This document shows positions 7,970-16,635 of a stretch of 64,000 nucleotides of DNA, piece by piece. The number at the start of each line of letters is the position of its first letter. The first letter of the stretch is position 1. The position numbers and the translations under genes are program-made. Under the pieces are notes generated by a model that made no database searches, was not told where the DNA came from, and saw nothing but the letters and a program-made list of their open reading frames with translations. Where the stretch lies: NCBI GenBank assembly GCA_020638955.1, contig JACKHO010000008.1:310001-374000 (forward strand), in the 5' to 3' direction. This DNA comes from Planctomycetaceae bacterium. Its GTDB lineage: Bacteria > Planctomycetota > Planctomycetia > Planctomycetales > Planctomycetaceae.

Positions 7970-8899
7970 CTACTCCGAGAACGCAGCCGGAATGTAATTC
8001 CTCAAGTACGTCGCGCTTTGCCAGAGGGCGGCTTCGCGGGAGGTGAGGGTGGCTTCGTAGGCGCGGTCTTCGACTTCGACGCAGACTGGGCCGCGGTAGC
8101 CGATGTCGGTGAGGACGGAGAAGAATTTGCCCCAGTTGACATCACCCAGGCCGGGGAGTTTTGGCGAGTGCCACAGGTTGGGATACGCCATGACGCCGTG
8201 CTGGTCGAGTTGGTCCTGATCGATCCGGACGTCTTTGGCGTGGACGTGGAAAATTCGATCTGCGAATTCGCGCATGGGGCGGAGATAGTCCATGTGCTGC
8301 CAAATCATGTGCGAGGGGTCGTAGTTGAGTCCGAAATGGCTGCTGGGGATGTCTTCGAACATGCGGCGCCAGAGGGCCGGGGAGGAGCCGAGATTTTTCC
8401 CGCCGGGCCATTCGTCACGGGTGAAAATCATCGGGCAGTTTTCGATGCCGACTTTCACATTCATTTCTTCCGCGTACTCAATGAGCGGTCGCCATGTTTC
8501 CAGAAAGCGGGGCCAGTTTTCGTCGACCGACTTGGTCCAGTCGCGACCGACGAAGGTGTTGACAATACCCACGCCGAGCAGGGACGAGGCTTTGATGACT
8601 TTCCGCAAATGACTGACAGCGAGGTCGGCTTCTTCCTGGTTCGGAGTCAGCGCGTTGGGGTAGTAGCCCAGACCGCTAATTGCGACGCCGGACTCGGTGG
8701 CGAGTTCGTTGACCTGGGCGGCCTTCTCTTCATTGAACTCGGTGACGTCGATATGCGTAATGCCGGCGTAGCGGCGGTCGGCCTTGGATGGGGGCCAGCA
8801 CATGAGTTCGACACAGTCGTATCCGGCGTCGGCTGCGAACAGCAACACTTGAGAAAGAGACTGTTCGGGAAGAATTGCGGAGCAGAAGCCAAGTTGCAT
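7970..8899 (-). CDS. Sugar phosphate isomerase/epimerase-like TIM barrel protein
   Basis: The 309-residue protein begins MQLGFCSAILPEQSL, the usual first strand of the xylose-isomerase-like TIM barrel family; an ATG five codons upstream (8914) has a poorer ribosome site. Characteristic pieces in order are 'GYDCVELMCWP', 'VGIENCPMI' (metal-binding Glu), 'HFGLNYDPSHMIW' (Asp and His ligands), 'RIFHVHAKDV' (His) and 'GPVCVEVEDRAYE' (last Glu). These match the divalent-metal site of the family. Planctomycetes have many such proteins with unknown substrates, so the specific reaction is open. It is followed on the same strand by no obvious partner; the FlgM-like gene lies upstream. Confidence 0.85.
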   Translation of the reverse strand: MQLGFCSAILPEQSLSQVLLFAADAGYDCVELMCWPPSKADRRYAGITHIDVTEFNEEKAAQVNELATESGVAISGLGYYPNALTPNQEEADLAVSHLRKVIKASSLLGVGIVNTFVGRDWTKSVDENWPRFLETWRPLIEYAEEMNVKVGIENCPMIFTRDEWPGGKNLGSSPALWRRMFEDIPSSHFGLNYDPSHMIWQHMDYLRPMREFADRIFHVHAKDVRIDQDQLDQHGVMAYPNLWHSPKLPGLGDVNWGKFFSVLTDIGYRGPVCVEVEDRAYEATLTSREAALWQSATYLRNYIPAAFSE

Positions 8900-8969
8900 G
8901 TCATCGCCTGTCATCGAAAGGAAAAGGGGCAGCCGAACCGATCAGCATACCCCGATCCTCGGGCGATTC

Positions 8970-9350
8970 TCAACCATTCAGGCGTTCAAGCAAACGGTCG
9001 AGGGCTTTCTCGAAGCGTTCTTCGTCGTCGTAGGTGCCGTCTTCAATTTGAGCCCGAATTTGGGCGAGGCGTTCGGCACGCGCAGCTCCCTGCAATCGGC
9101 CAGCGGGGACGTAGTCGTCTCCGGCGGCTGACGTCGGTGACTTTGCGTCGACGTCGCGAGTTGGCTGCTGATCCATGTTCATGTCCTTGCGTGGCGACGA
9201 ACCTTCTACGCGGTAAAGCGGGGCGCCGTTCGGCTCGTGCGGCACATTCTGCCGGACATTGTACGAGTTTCGATCGTACTGGAGCAACAGGGATTGAACC
9301 TCATCAAGAAGATGGGCGATTTCGTTGGATTGGCGAAGTTGAGGTCGCAT
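8970..9350 (-). CDS. Small FlgM-like (anti-sigma-28-type) protein
   Basis: I take the start at 9350 (MRPQLRQSNEI) because AGGAGA lies 7 bases upstream; the longer frame to 9674 reads through dispersed repeats and is not credible. The protein is 126 residues. The last 40 residues (RAERLAQIRAQIEDGTYDDEERFEKALDRLLERL) match the C-terminal sigma-binding segment of FlgM, whose hallmark is 'R...I..I...I..GTY......A..LL'. The N-terminal half is hydrophilic and variable, as in other FlgM proteins. FlgM binds the flagellar sigma factor FliA. No flagellar gene is nearby, so this may act on another sigma factor or be an orphan regulator. The match is by eye. Confidence 0.55.
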   Translation of the reverse strand: MRPQLRQSNEIAHLLDEVQSLLLQYDRNSYNVRQNVPHEPNGAPLYRVEGSSPRKDMNMDQQPTRDVDAKSPTSAAGDDYVPAGRLQGAARAERLAQIRAQIEDGTYDDEERFEKALDRLLERLNG

Positions 9351-9595
9351 GGAATTTCTCCTGGCGACCGTCCTGGTGGTAAGTATCACACGTCGTAACG
9401 TGCGGCGTCGTGCTGGTTTTCGCGGCGGCACCAACCTTGATGCCTCTGCCGTACTTGTAAGTTCGGCAATTCGTGGAATTCGGCTGAAATGAAATTCAAG
9501 AAAAAGTGGAAGTGGCCGAATGTTCATGTTTCTGGTGATTCGGGAATCGATGCCGTGGGCAACGTTCGCCCCCCTCATCTGGCCTGTTCGGCCAT

Positions 9596-9620
9596 CTTCT
9601 CCCCCCGGGGTGGGGAGAAG
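9596..9620. repeat. Dispersed hairpin element, copy 1
   Basis: CTTCTCCCC (9596-9604) pairs with GGGGAGAAG (9612-9620). It is preceded by TTCGGCCAT, exactly as in the second copy at 16552-16582. A hairpin with the same flank twice in the window shows a mobile or dispersed intergenic element rather than a gene-specific terminator; no T-run follows on either strand. Confidence 0.7.
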
Positions 9621-9646
9621 AGTGAGCAGCAGTTTCTCAAATAGAT

Positions 9647-9666
9647 CACAGACAGGAATGTCTGTG
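9647..9666. repeat. Short perfect palindrome of a dispersed type
   Basis: CACAGACA (9647-9654) and TGTCTGTG (9659-9666) form an 8-base stem with a GGAA loop. When translated from the minus strand it gives GTDIPVC, a spurious peptide motif that I recall being widespread in planctomycete annotations, so this is a dispersed intergenic repeat. Confidence 0.6.
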
Positions 9667-9686
9667 CCACCCAAGATGATTCGCTG

Positions 9687-11069
9687 TTATCGCAACAGAT
9701 GATTGTTCGCGATGGTAATTCCGGAGAGCATGGACCCGACAATGCCGAGGAAGCCCTGGTCGGTTCCGCAGATGAACAAATTCTCAACGCCGGTGGTGCC
9801 GTCGAGGATTTTGTGTGGAGCGCCGTAGACGGCGCCGTTCAAATGGCCGGTGTACTTCTTGATGGTTCGGGGAGTGAAGATGTCGGTGTCGACAATGTGC
9901 GGGCGGAAGTCGGGGATGTGTTCGACGGCGGCGGCGGCCATTTGGTCGCACCAGTGTTGTTTGGCCGGGTAGTATTCTTCATCAGGGATGCTCATCCAAT
10001 ACTGCGGATTGGCGAGGGCTGTGATCCGAATGAATCCTTCTTCGAGTTGCTGGCTGTCTACGTATTTGAAGTTGTTCGGTGAGCAAATGATTCCGCTACG
10101 GGTGTCGATGGGAGCTTCGGGCGGGGCGTAGATGAAGTCTTCCGTATTGTTGTAGAAGACAATGGTTTCGTTGTGACCAATGTCCTGCGGCTGACGGTCG
10201 AGGACGAAAATGACTTCGTTAAACGACAACTCACCATACGCCGGTTCGGGAGTGGGGAGCGACGTCCCGCAAAGGCGATGTGTTTCTACAATTCCGGCGG
10301 AAGAGAGGACGTTGTCGGCTTCGATTTCGGTGCCATCATCGAGTCGCACGCCAACAGCTTTGCCATTCTTTGTGAGAATTTCCTGCACGCCCTGACGCAG
10401 TTTCAGTTCGCCGCCCAGTTGTTTGTAGTGACGGGTGAGCGTACGCAGAATTTGACGCACGCCCGCAAAAGGCCGTGCGAATCCCTGCACGAAAATGCTC
10501 TTATACATAATGACGAACTGACTGAAGTCCATGTCATTCGGAATGGCCGATCCGTAGAACATGAGCGGGCAGAACAGCATGTCGATGAGGAGCCGGTCTG
10601 ACAGGAACTCACCGAGGACTTTGCGTCCCGAAACCGCTTCCTGAGAGAGGTCGAGTTCGTCGAACTCTTCAATATGTTTGACGAGTTTGCGGAAACCATC
10701 GGCCTGCTGCGGGAACTCTGCACAGACGGCTTCAATGAATTCCCCATGGTTGTTCGCGAATTCGATTTTGTGCCCAGGGAACACCACTGAGGAACAAACC
10801 TGTGGGGATAAGTCGAAGTCATCCCAACGCAGGCGGAGTTGCTTCAGAAGTTTCGCCATGGGGCCTGTGCGGGTGCCCGGTGCGGCGTAGTTGGTGACGG
10901 CGTGGAGACCGACGTCGTAGTTACGGTCCCGAAGTCGGTAGAACGAGTTCAATCCGCCAATGGTGGTGTGGCGTTCGAGAATGCAGACCTTCTTTTCGTA
11001 GTAGGCCAGGCGAACTCCCGCCGCCAGGCCCGACATCCCGGCGCCAATGATAATTGTGTCGTACTTCAC
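9687..11069 (-). CDS. FAD-dependent carotenoid desaturase/isomerase-like oxidoreductase
   Basis: The 460-residue protein starts at a GTG (11069) and opens with the dinucleotide-binding fold 'YDTIIIGAGMSGLAAGVRLAYYEKKVCILERHTTIGG', including the acidic end of strand two. It closes with 'GVENLFICGTDQGFLGIVGSMLSGITIANNHLL', the second FAD contact near the C-terminus in the phytoene desaturase/CrtISO group. The middle has the 'FYGSAIPNDMDFSQFVIMYKSIF' substrate-region pattern. I infer oxidation or isomerisation of a polyene or other hydrophobic substrate at the membrane; many planctomycetes make C30 carotenoids. No squalene or phytoene synthase lies nearby, so the pathway is not proved. Length is close to family norm. 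Confidence 0.75.
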   Translation of the reverse strand: MKYDTIIIGAGMSGLAAGVRLAYYEKKVCILERHTTIGGLNSFYRLRDRNYDVGLHAVTNYAAPGTRTGPMAKLLKQLRLRWDDFDLSPQVCSSVVFPGHKIEFANNHGEFIEAVCAEFPQQADGFRKLVKHIEEFDELDLSQEAVSGRKVLGEFLSDRLLIDMLFCPLMFYGSAIPNDMDFSQFVIMYKSIFVQGFARPFAGVRQILRTLTRHYKQLGGELKLRQGVQEILTKNGKAVGVRLDDGTEIEADNVLSSAGIVETHRLCGTSLPTPEPAYGELSFNEVIFVLDRQPQDIGHNETIVFYNNTEDFIYAPPEAPIDTRSGIICSPNNFKYVDSQQLEEGFIRITALANPQYWMSIPDEEYYPAKQHWCDQMAAAAVEHIPDFRPHIVDTDIFTPRTIKKYTGHLNGAVYGAPHKILDGTTGVENLFICGTDQGFLGIVGSMLSGITIANNHLLR

Positions 11070-11184
11070 TTAACTTCAAACCACGGACAAACAAAAAGGA
11101 AAAGCCGGAAGGGGCACCAGTCCGAAGTGCCCATGCCGGCAGTCTATTGGGAATTGGTTGAGATGATGGGCCTTTGCCGAGCCG

Positions 11185-11355
11185 TTACTCCTCGCTCCTG
11201 CTGCTCATGGCGAGTCGAATGATACCGATAAGAATGATGACGCCACCTGCGATTGCCAGTCCTCCTCCACTATCTGTCCCTCGTAGGACGAGCTGTCCCG
11301 ACAACCCACCAACGACCATGATTCCGCCAAAAATGATGTTCACAATGCCGCGCAC
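11185..11355 (-). CDS. Small two-helix membrane protein
   Basis: I choose the GTG at 11355 because GGAG lies 8 bases upstream and the protein then begins VRGIVNIIFGGIMVVGG; a longer frame from a GTG at 11409 adds 18 non-conserved residues. The 56-residue product has two hydrophobic helices (about 4-20 and 31-48) separated by a short loop with LRGTDSGG, and a charged end. Small proteins of this shape are common beside planctomycete genes, but no function is known to me. It lies between the oxidoreductase and GH57 genes on the same strand, spaced too far for clear coupling. Confidence 0.55.
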   Translation of the reverse strand: MRGIVNIIFGGIMVVGGLSGQLVLRGTDSGGGLAIAGGVIILIGIIRLAMSSRSEE

Positions 11356-11495
11356 GTCAGTTTCTCCACGGAAGTGAGGGATGGGGCTGCTGGGAAAAAG
11401 CGTACTCACCCGGACCTGTCAAATGGGAAGCGACTTACACACGCCAGTTTCGGTCTTCAAAGTCGGAGGACGGGATGACGAGTTCAATGGTTCCC

Positions 11496-13625
11496 TCACT
11501 CGGGAGTGCGGCCAATGCTTTCGCCGTTGGTGTAAAGTTCGACGGCGAATTGCAGCATGTCCCCGACTTTGCATCCCAGGCTCTTCCACGGAACAGCGAT
11601 TTCAAAAATGCGGTCGATGGCGGCATGCACTCCGTCCACCGGCAGCATTTTGCCGTCACTGCAAATGGTCGCGGCGAGCTTGGGAGAGTCGGTCAAATCG
11701 ACGCGTACTTCCACGCCGTAAGGATCAACAAAGCGAATTCGAAGTTCATCACAAGCGGCCAAGTCTTCAATGGCTTTGTCGGACGTGTCACAGCGAAGCA
11801 GCAGTTGTGAGAGATCAAACCCAAAATACATGTCTTTAATAATGGTGTCAGAAACCATGGCCATGGTTCCACGTGTACCACCAGCATGATGATGACCAGC
11901 AGGTAGCCATTCGAAATAGGTGTAACGCCCGTCGATTTTTACATCAAGCAGACCTTTCGGCTGCGTATGCAATGGACGGCGTTCGACCTTGGTAACAGGT
12001 CGCAACAACGCGGCGGGCGGGATTTCATCCAGCAGCGTGTACACGTTACGAAGATGCCGCCGGAACAGTTCGTCGAACAGTTCATCCTGGCCGCTGCAGC
12101 GGTCGTCGCCATACCACCAGTACCAGTCACTCCCTTCCGCGATGAACAGTTCCTTCCAGGCTCGCTCGATTTTGTCGGCGTCGAACCGCCCTGTCTTCTC
12201 CGCTTTAAGCAGAAACTCGCGGGTAATGTGGACGAGGTCCCAGCCGTCGCGGTCTTCCTGGTGTCCAATCCAAATGTAGAAGTCTTTGTTAATCCAGCTT
12301 CCGGCAAACAGGCGGGCGATGCGATGTTCTGCCGGATACTCGGCCAGGTGATGGGCAACCGTCACTGGATTGACGAGGGGATCGGAGACAGCCTTCTGGT
12401 AAAGCTGCCGCAGGAAACCGACACCGCCGTCTGGGTAGTACTCCCAGCAGTTTTCCCCATCGAGGATGATGGGAACCAGTGCCGGACGCTGGCCGTTGTG
12501 TCCTTCGACGACACGACCAATTTCTTTGACCTTGGCGAGCAAATCGTCGGCTGCCCAGTGGGGATCGTTTCGCTGATACTGGAATCCAATGAGGTCGCTC
12601 AGGCCGTGGTCGCGAAAAATCATTTGCAGCTGGCGGTTGTCGTTATCAACATGCCAGGCGCGGTACAGCATTTCCGGACGGGTTATGTGTCCCTGCGCGT
12701 CGCGATGAACAAACCCATCGGTCGAGTGCGAGAGAATTTCTTCGTCGGTGGCAATCCATTCGATGCCCGCGTCGAGAATTGGACCAACAATGTCATTGGA
12801 CACGGACCCTTCGGACGGCCACATGCCGCGCGGCGCTGTGCCAAATAGTTCTTTGTGAAGTGCGACGCCGCGTTGGATCTGCTCGATGGCATCTTCCGGG
12901 TAGGGCGTGGTGTACTTCGGCAAAGGACAGCCGGGCATTGCTTCGCGGCAGGAACGCTTGTCCCACAGGAGTGGAAGAATTGGGTGATAGAACGGAGTGG
13001 TCGTGAGTTCGACCTGCCCGCTTTCGCTCAGTTCACGGTGCAGCGGGATAATGTTCCCCAGCACTTCCATTTGTTTTTCGAGCAGCCAGTTCTTTTCGTC
13101 TTCGGTGTAGTCGCGGGCCTTCTCACGAAACTTTCGCAGCTCGACGTCTTGCTCGAACAGCAACTCATGGAACCAGGTGAGGTTGAACCAGACCTGCAAA
13201 TCGCGGAGGTCGGACTCTGTGAATCGTTTCAGGGCGGCGGTAGCGCCTTCGCGTCCGAAGGCGCGTTTCAGGTACAGCTCGCGATAACGTTCGAACGGAC
13301 GCACCATGGTCTGTTCGCTGCACATGAAGAAATTGTCGACGAGGTAGATGGCGTCTTCACCGGACAAGTCGGCAGCGTGGAGCCGTGAGACGTCGAGGTG
13401 TTTATCCGAGCCGCCATCGAGATAGCGCAGGATTTGCACAAGCAGGCTGGGAACCAGGTTAATTGTGCAGCGAAACTCCGGCACTTCCTTGATGTGCAGA
13501 GCCATGCCAATGTAGTCCTTGGTGCCGTGCAGGCGGACCCAAGGCATAAGCGTTTCCCCGGTAACGTCGTCGGGGTAGTACGGCTGGTGTTGATGCCAGA
13601 AGAGTGCGAGAGAAACAGGTTGCAT
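11496..13625 (-). CDS. Glycoside hydrolase family 57 protein with a C-terminal frameshift
   Basis: The 709-residue protein begins 'QPVSLALFWHQHQPYYPDD', the first conserved block of GH57 (HQHQP). Later blocks include 'GMWPSEGSVSNDIVGPILDAGIEWIATDEE', which covers the catalytic region, and 'LVPIILDGENCWEYYPDGG'. GH57 enzymes act on alpha-glucans; with glycogen synthase just upstream on the same strand the likely role is storage-glucan remodelling. The frame stops at TGA 11496-11498 after 'YTNGESIGRTPE'. One base off, the next bases encode SEGTIELVIPSSDFEDRNW and a natural stop at 11435-11437. This continues the expected C-terminal strand, so one extra base near 11498-11502 has probably cut about 22 residues. 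Sequencing error is an alternative. Confidence 0.85.
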   Translation of the reverse strand: MQPVSLALFWHQHQPYYPDDVTGETLMPWVRLHGTKDYIGMALHIKEVPEFRCTINLVPSLLVQILRYLDGGSDKHLDVSRLHAADLSGEDAIYLVDNFFMCSEQTMVRPFERYRELYLKRAFGREGATAALKRFTESDLRDLQVWFNLTWFHELLFEQDVELRKFREKARDYTEDEKNWLLEKQMEVLGNIIPLHRELSESGQVELTTTPFYHPILPLLWDKRSCREAMPGCPLPKYTTPYPEDAIEQIQRGVALHKELFGTAPRGMWPSEGSVSNDIVGPILDAGIEWIATDEEILSHSTDGFVHRDAQGHITRPEMLYRAWHVDNDNRQLQMIFRDHGLSDLIGFQYQRNDPHWAADDLLAKVKEIGRVVEGHNGQRPALVPIILDGENCWEYYPDGGVGFLRQLYQKAVSDPLVNPVTVAHHLAEYPAEHRIARLFAGSWINKDFYIWIGHQEDRDGWDLVHITREFLLKAEKTGRFDADKIERAWKELFIAEGSDWYWWYGDDRCSGQDELFDELFRRHLRNVYTLLDEIPPAALLRPVTKVERRPLHTQPKGLLDVKIDGRYTYFEWLPAGHHHAGGTRGTMAMVSDTIIKDMYFGFDLSQLLLRCDTSDKAIEDLAACDELRIRFVDPYGVEVRVDLTDSPKLAATICSDGKMLPVDGVHAAIDRIFEIAVPWKSLGCKVGDMLQFAVELYTNGESIGRTPE

Positions 13626-13693
13626 GTTGATCCGTCCAGTTGTTCCTGTTCAGGTAAGTGCTCCGAGCGACTTCAATGGCATTCTGTCGTTGC

Positions 13694-15169
13694 TTATTCC
13701 GAGCGGGTCCGACTGATGGCTTGTTCGTAAACTTTCACGTATTTGTCGGCGCTTTGATCCCATGACCAGTCGCGGCTCATTCCGGCTTGCTGCAGTCGTT
13801 TCCAGTCTTCGGGATGATGCTGGAACATGCCAACGGCACGCCAGACCGCTTCGAGGAAGTCATCGGACTGGTATTTGTTGAATACAAAACCGTTGGCCAG
13901 TCGTTCTTCGAGGTTTTCGTCTGTGGCGTCAATGACCGAGTCCGCCAGACCACCCGTCGCGTGCACGATAGGAGGCGTGCCGTACACGTGACTGTACTGC
14001 TGATTCAGGCCGCAAGGTTCAAAGCGACTGGGCATGAGGTAGGCGTCCGCCGCGGCTTCGATTTGGTGGGCCAGTTGTTCGTTGTAGCCAATGTTGGCCG
14101 AGACTTTGCCTGGGTAGCGTTCCTGCAAATCGCGGAGCAAATTCTCGTAGCGTTCTTCACCCGTCCCGAGAAACACGAATTGTACGTCGGCCTGCAGAAT
14201 GGCGTCGGCCTTCTCAGCAATAAGGTCGAAGCCTTTTTGGTCCGTGAGTCGTGACACCATGCCGAACAGCAGAGCTTTGGGGTTCTCGGCGAGACCAAGC
14301 TGTTGCTGCAATGCACTCTTACAGGCGGCTTTTCCGACATCCACAGATTCCAGCGTGTAGTTCTCCGGGATGAGTGGATCGATTTCCGGATTCCATTCTT
14401 CAGGATCAACTCCGTTTAGAATTCCAACCAACCGGTCGCCGCAGTCGGACAAAACGGGATCGAGACCGCATCCGTACTGGGACGTGCAAATCTCACGGGC
14501 ATACGTGGGGCTGACGGTGGTCACCATGTCGGCAAACGCAATTCCAGTCTTCAGCAGGTTGAGCTGACCATAAAACTCCATTTGTCGCCAGTTGAAGAAC
14601 TTCTGCGGTAGACCTGTGAGGGCCATGTCATGTGCTGGAAATGCACCGTGGAAGGCCATGTTGTGAATGGTGAAAGCGGTGCCTACGTTGGCGAAGTCGG
14701 CCGTGTGCCGCAACTGCTGCGACACGATGGCCGGGATGACGCCGGTCTGCCAGTCGTTGGCGTGGATGACGTCCGGCAGGAGGTATTGGTTGCGTGCTGC
14801 TTCGAGAACGGCACGACTGAAGAACAGAAAACGTTCTGAGTTATCGGCGTAGTCGAGTCCCCCTTCGACATAGAGGGAGCCGCGGTCAAAGTAATTCGGC
14901 TGATCGATCAACCAGACGCGCAGCGGGCTCTCGTCGAGAGTGGTTTCCAGAATGTCCGCCTTGACCCGCCGCGATTTCATGGCGACTTCGACCTGACCAA
15001 TACGTTCGCCGCGTGCCAGTTCATCGATGTGGCGTCGATAGCAGGGGAGTGCCAGTACCACTTCATGTCCGGCGTTGGAAAGTGCTTTCGACAGACCGGT
15101 TGCCACGTCGGCAAGTCCGCCGGTTTTCGCAAATGGCAGGGCCTCAGAGCTGACCAGCAAGATACGCAT
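13694..15169 (-). CDS. glgA: Glycogen synthase (ADP-glucose type)
   Basis: This 491-residue glycosyltransferase of family GT5 adds glucose from ADP-glucose to the growing end of glycogen in the cytoplasm. It starts 'MRILLVSSEALPFAKTGGLADV', with Lys15 of the KTGGL ADP-glucose site. 'VIHANDWQTG' and 'AFTIHNMAFHG' follow in the N-terminal lobe. The C-terminal lobe has 'LFGMVSRLTDQKG' and 'MPSRFEPCGLNQQYSHVYGTPPIVHATGGLADSV', the family's retaining-transferase block. Length and order of motifs are normal. It lies 68 bases upstream of the GH57 gene on the same strand, a plausible two-gene glycogen unit. Confidence 0.95.
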   Translation of the reverse strand: MRILLVSSEALPFAKTGGLADVATGLSKALSNAGHEVVLALPCYRRHIDELARGERIGQVEVAMKSRRVKADILETTLDESPLRVWLIDQPNYFDRGSLYVEGGLDYADNSERFLFFSRAVLEAARNQYLLPDVIHANDWQTGVIPAIVSQQLRHTADFANVGTAFTIHNMAFHGAFPAHDMALTGLPQKFFNWRQMEFYGQLNLLKTGIAFADMVTTVSPTYAREICTSQYGCGLDPVLSDCGDRLVGILNGVDPEEWNPEIDPLIPENYTLESVDVGKAACKSALQQQLGLAENPKALLFGMVSRLTDQKGFDLIAEKADAILQADVQFVFLGTGEERYENLLRDLQERYPGKVSANIGYNEQLAHQIEAAADAYLMPSRFEPCGLNQQYSHVYGTPPIVHATGGLADSVIDATDENLEERLANGFVFNKYQSDDFLEAVWRAVGMFQHHPEDWKRLQQAGMSRDWSWDQSADKYVKVYEQAISRTRSE

Positions 15170-15396
15170 GTGAGGGGCTCGGTTGTTGTCGCAAGTGGCG
15201 ACGCATCAATGGGTTTGGATGAGTTGTCGCCTCCGTGCTGCACTCGATGAAAACTACTTCAGATGAGACAAATTGCCAACTGGAAAACGAGGGTTGATCT
15301 GCGCATTCTCCAACATGGGGGCACTTTCGGTGGCCGACGCGGCGTACGCATCGGTCCTGTCTGATTTGATTTCGCTCTTCTCAGTCGACGCGACGG

Positions 15397-16215
15397 CTAT
15401 TCCGCGTCCGGTGGCGTGAACTCGAAACGCTCACACTGCGAGAAGAACTCCAGGGGGTTTTCATAAACCACCTTGCGGATTTTCGCTTCGGAATGGCCCC
15501 GCTTCCGCATTTCCTGAATGAAGTCCGGAACAGCCACAGGATTCGAAGGCCCCCAGTCGCCCGCGCTGTTGACGAGAATACGGTCATCTCCATAACGCTC
15601 GATGATGTCAGCTGCCCGGGCGGGTGTGCATTTCGTCGTGGGGTAGAGTGTCATGCCACACCAGAATCCTCCTTCTTTGGCCAGTCGTACCGTGTGTTCC
15701 TCCACGTGATCGATACAAACGCGATGTGCCGGGATGTCATTCCGCTCCTGGAGCATGTCGATAATCATGCGGGTCCCTTTGTACTTGTCCTGCAGGTGCG
15801 GCGTATGAATGAGGACCAGTTCATTCGTCTTGGCGGCCAGGTCAAGATGCTCCCGGAAAATGATGGACTCGTTGGGCGTATTTTTGTTGAGTCCAATTTC
15901 GCCAATGCCCAGGACGCCCGGTTTGTTCAGGAACTCGGGAATCATGGCGATGATTTCCCGCCCGAGTGAAACGTTTTCGGCTTCTTTCGCGTTGATACAC
16001 AGCCACGTGTAGTGCTGAATTCCACTCCAGCCAGAACGTTTTGGCTCGAAACCAGTGAGCTGGTTGAAGTAATCGCGGAACCCATCGACACTGCCACGGT
16101 CAAAACCCGCCCAGAACGCGGGCTCACTGATGGCCACGCATCCCATCCGGGCCATTTTCTCGTAGTCGTCGGTCGTCCGTGAAACCATGTGGACGTGTGG
16201 ATCGATGAAGTACAT
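15397..16215 (-). CDS. TatD-like metal-dependent hydrolase (EboB-like)
   Basis: The 272-residue protein begins MYFIDPHVHMVSRTTDDYE, with the HxH metal ligands of the TatD/amidohydrolase TIM barrel. 'VLGIGEIGLNKNT' gives the conserved Glu, 'LVLIHTPHLQDKYKGT' and 'VCIDHVEEHTV' the next histidines, and 'RILVNSAGDWGPSNP' the final Asp region. The 'HMVSRTTDDYE' start, 'SEPAFWAGF' and 'NSAGDWG' resemble EboB of the ebo gene cluster as I remember it, rather than the DNase TatD proper. No other ebo gene is in view. The substrate is unknown. Confidence 0.75.
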   Translation of the reverse strand: MYFIDPHVHMVSRTTDDYEKMARMGCVAISEPAFWAGFDRGSVDGFRDYFNQLTGFEPKRSGWSGIQHYTWLCINAKEAENVSLGREIIAMIPEFLNKPGVLGIGEIGLNKNTPNESIIFREHLDLAAKTNELVLIHTPHLQDKYKGTRMIIDMLQERNDIPAHRVCIDHVEEHTVRLAKEGGFWCGMTLYPTTKCTPARAADIIERYGDDRILVNSAGDWGPSNPVAVPDFIQEMRKRGHSEAKIRKVVYENPLEFFSQCERFEFTPPDAE

Positions 16216-16260
16216 GTCTTTAGCTGCTTCGATTCAATGCGATGTAAGTGGACACGCTAC

Positions 16261-16462
16261 GATTTTGACTTTCCACGGTGTGGATTGCCAGCGAACATAG
16301 GAAATGGCACATGGCGGGGTGCGTCCGATGGATGGTGATACTGCTCCCACTCCCCCTCTCCCCCACGATGGATGAAGCCATGTCTCCGAGTACGGAGAAC
16401 ATGGTCGTTTTGAAACCGCTTCTGTCTTGATTTTGACTTTCCACGGTGTGGATTGCCAGCGA
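16261..16462. repeat. 34-base perfect direct repeat pair
   Basis: The same 34 bases (GATTTTGACTTTCCACGG...GCCAGCGA) occur at 16261-16294 and 16429-16462, 168 bases apart. Similarity continues beyond (GGAAATGGCA near 16301 and 16470). The spacer has a pyrimidine-rich CCCCCTCTCCCCC run. Confidence 0.75.
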
Positions 16463-16551
16463 AGTCTGGAAATGGCATGCCGTTGGTGTGACGAATTCCC
16501 TTAGAGGCCGTTTCAAATCATGTACGACGGACAGTATTGCCTTTCGGCCAT

Positions 16552-16582
16552 CTTCTCCCCCCAAAAGAATTGGGGGGAGAAG
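16552..16582. repeat. Dispersed hairpin element, copy 2
   Basis: CTTCTCCCCCCAA (16552-16564) and TTGGGGGGAGAAG (16570-16582) form a perfect 13-base stem with an AAGAA loop. TTTCGGCCAT precedes it, as in copy 1. It lies just past the end of the minus-strand decarboxylase gene but no T-run follows on that strand. Confidence 0.8.
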
Positions 16583-16635
16583 AGATGCAAAGATTTAGCG
16601 GACGCACCCGAGCCGTTATCGTCGTCACTCGAGTT

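Larger units (their letters stand above)
9351..9686. other. Non-coding stretch with two dispersed hairpin elements
   Basis: No gene is supported across these 336 bases. It holds the hairpins at 9596-9620 and 9647-9666, listed separately. The oxidoreductase gene ends just to the right at 9687. Confidence 0.6.
16216..16635. other. Non-coding stretch with repeats
   Basis: About 420 bases without a supportable gene between the TatD-like and PLP-decarboxylase genes. It contains a direct repeat pair and a strong hairpin, listed separately. Confidence 0.6.

Noticed and set aside
7934..9382. 482-residue plus-strand open frame
   Set aside because: It is an antisense shadow of the isomerase-like and FlgM-like genes; no family motifs and low-complexity residue use.
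11967..12848. 293-residue plus-strand open frame
   Set aside because: Antisense shadow of the GH57 gene, whose motifs are clear on the minus strand.
15397..16215. Complete ebo cluster
   Set aside because: Only the EboB-like hydrolase is present; no prenyltransferase, dehydroquinate-synthase-like or phosphatase gene lies beside it.
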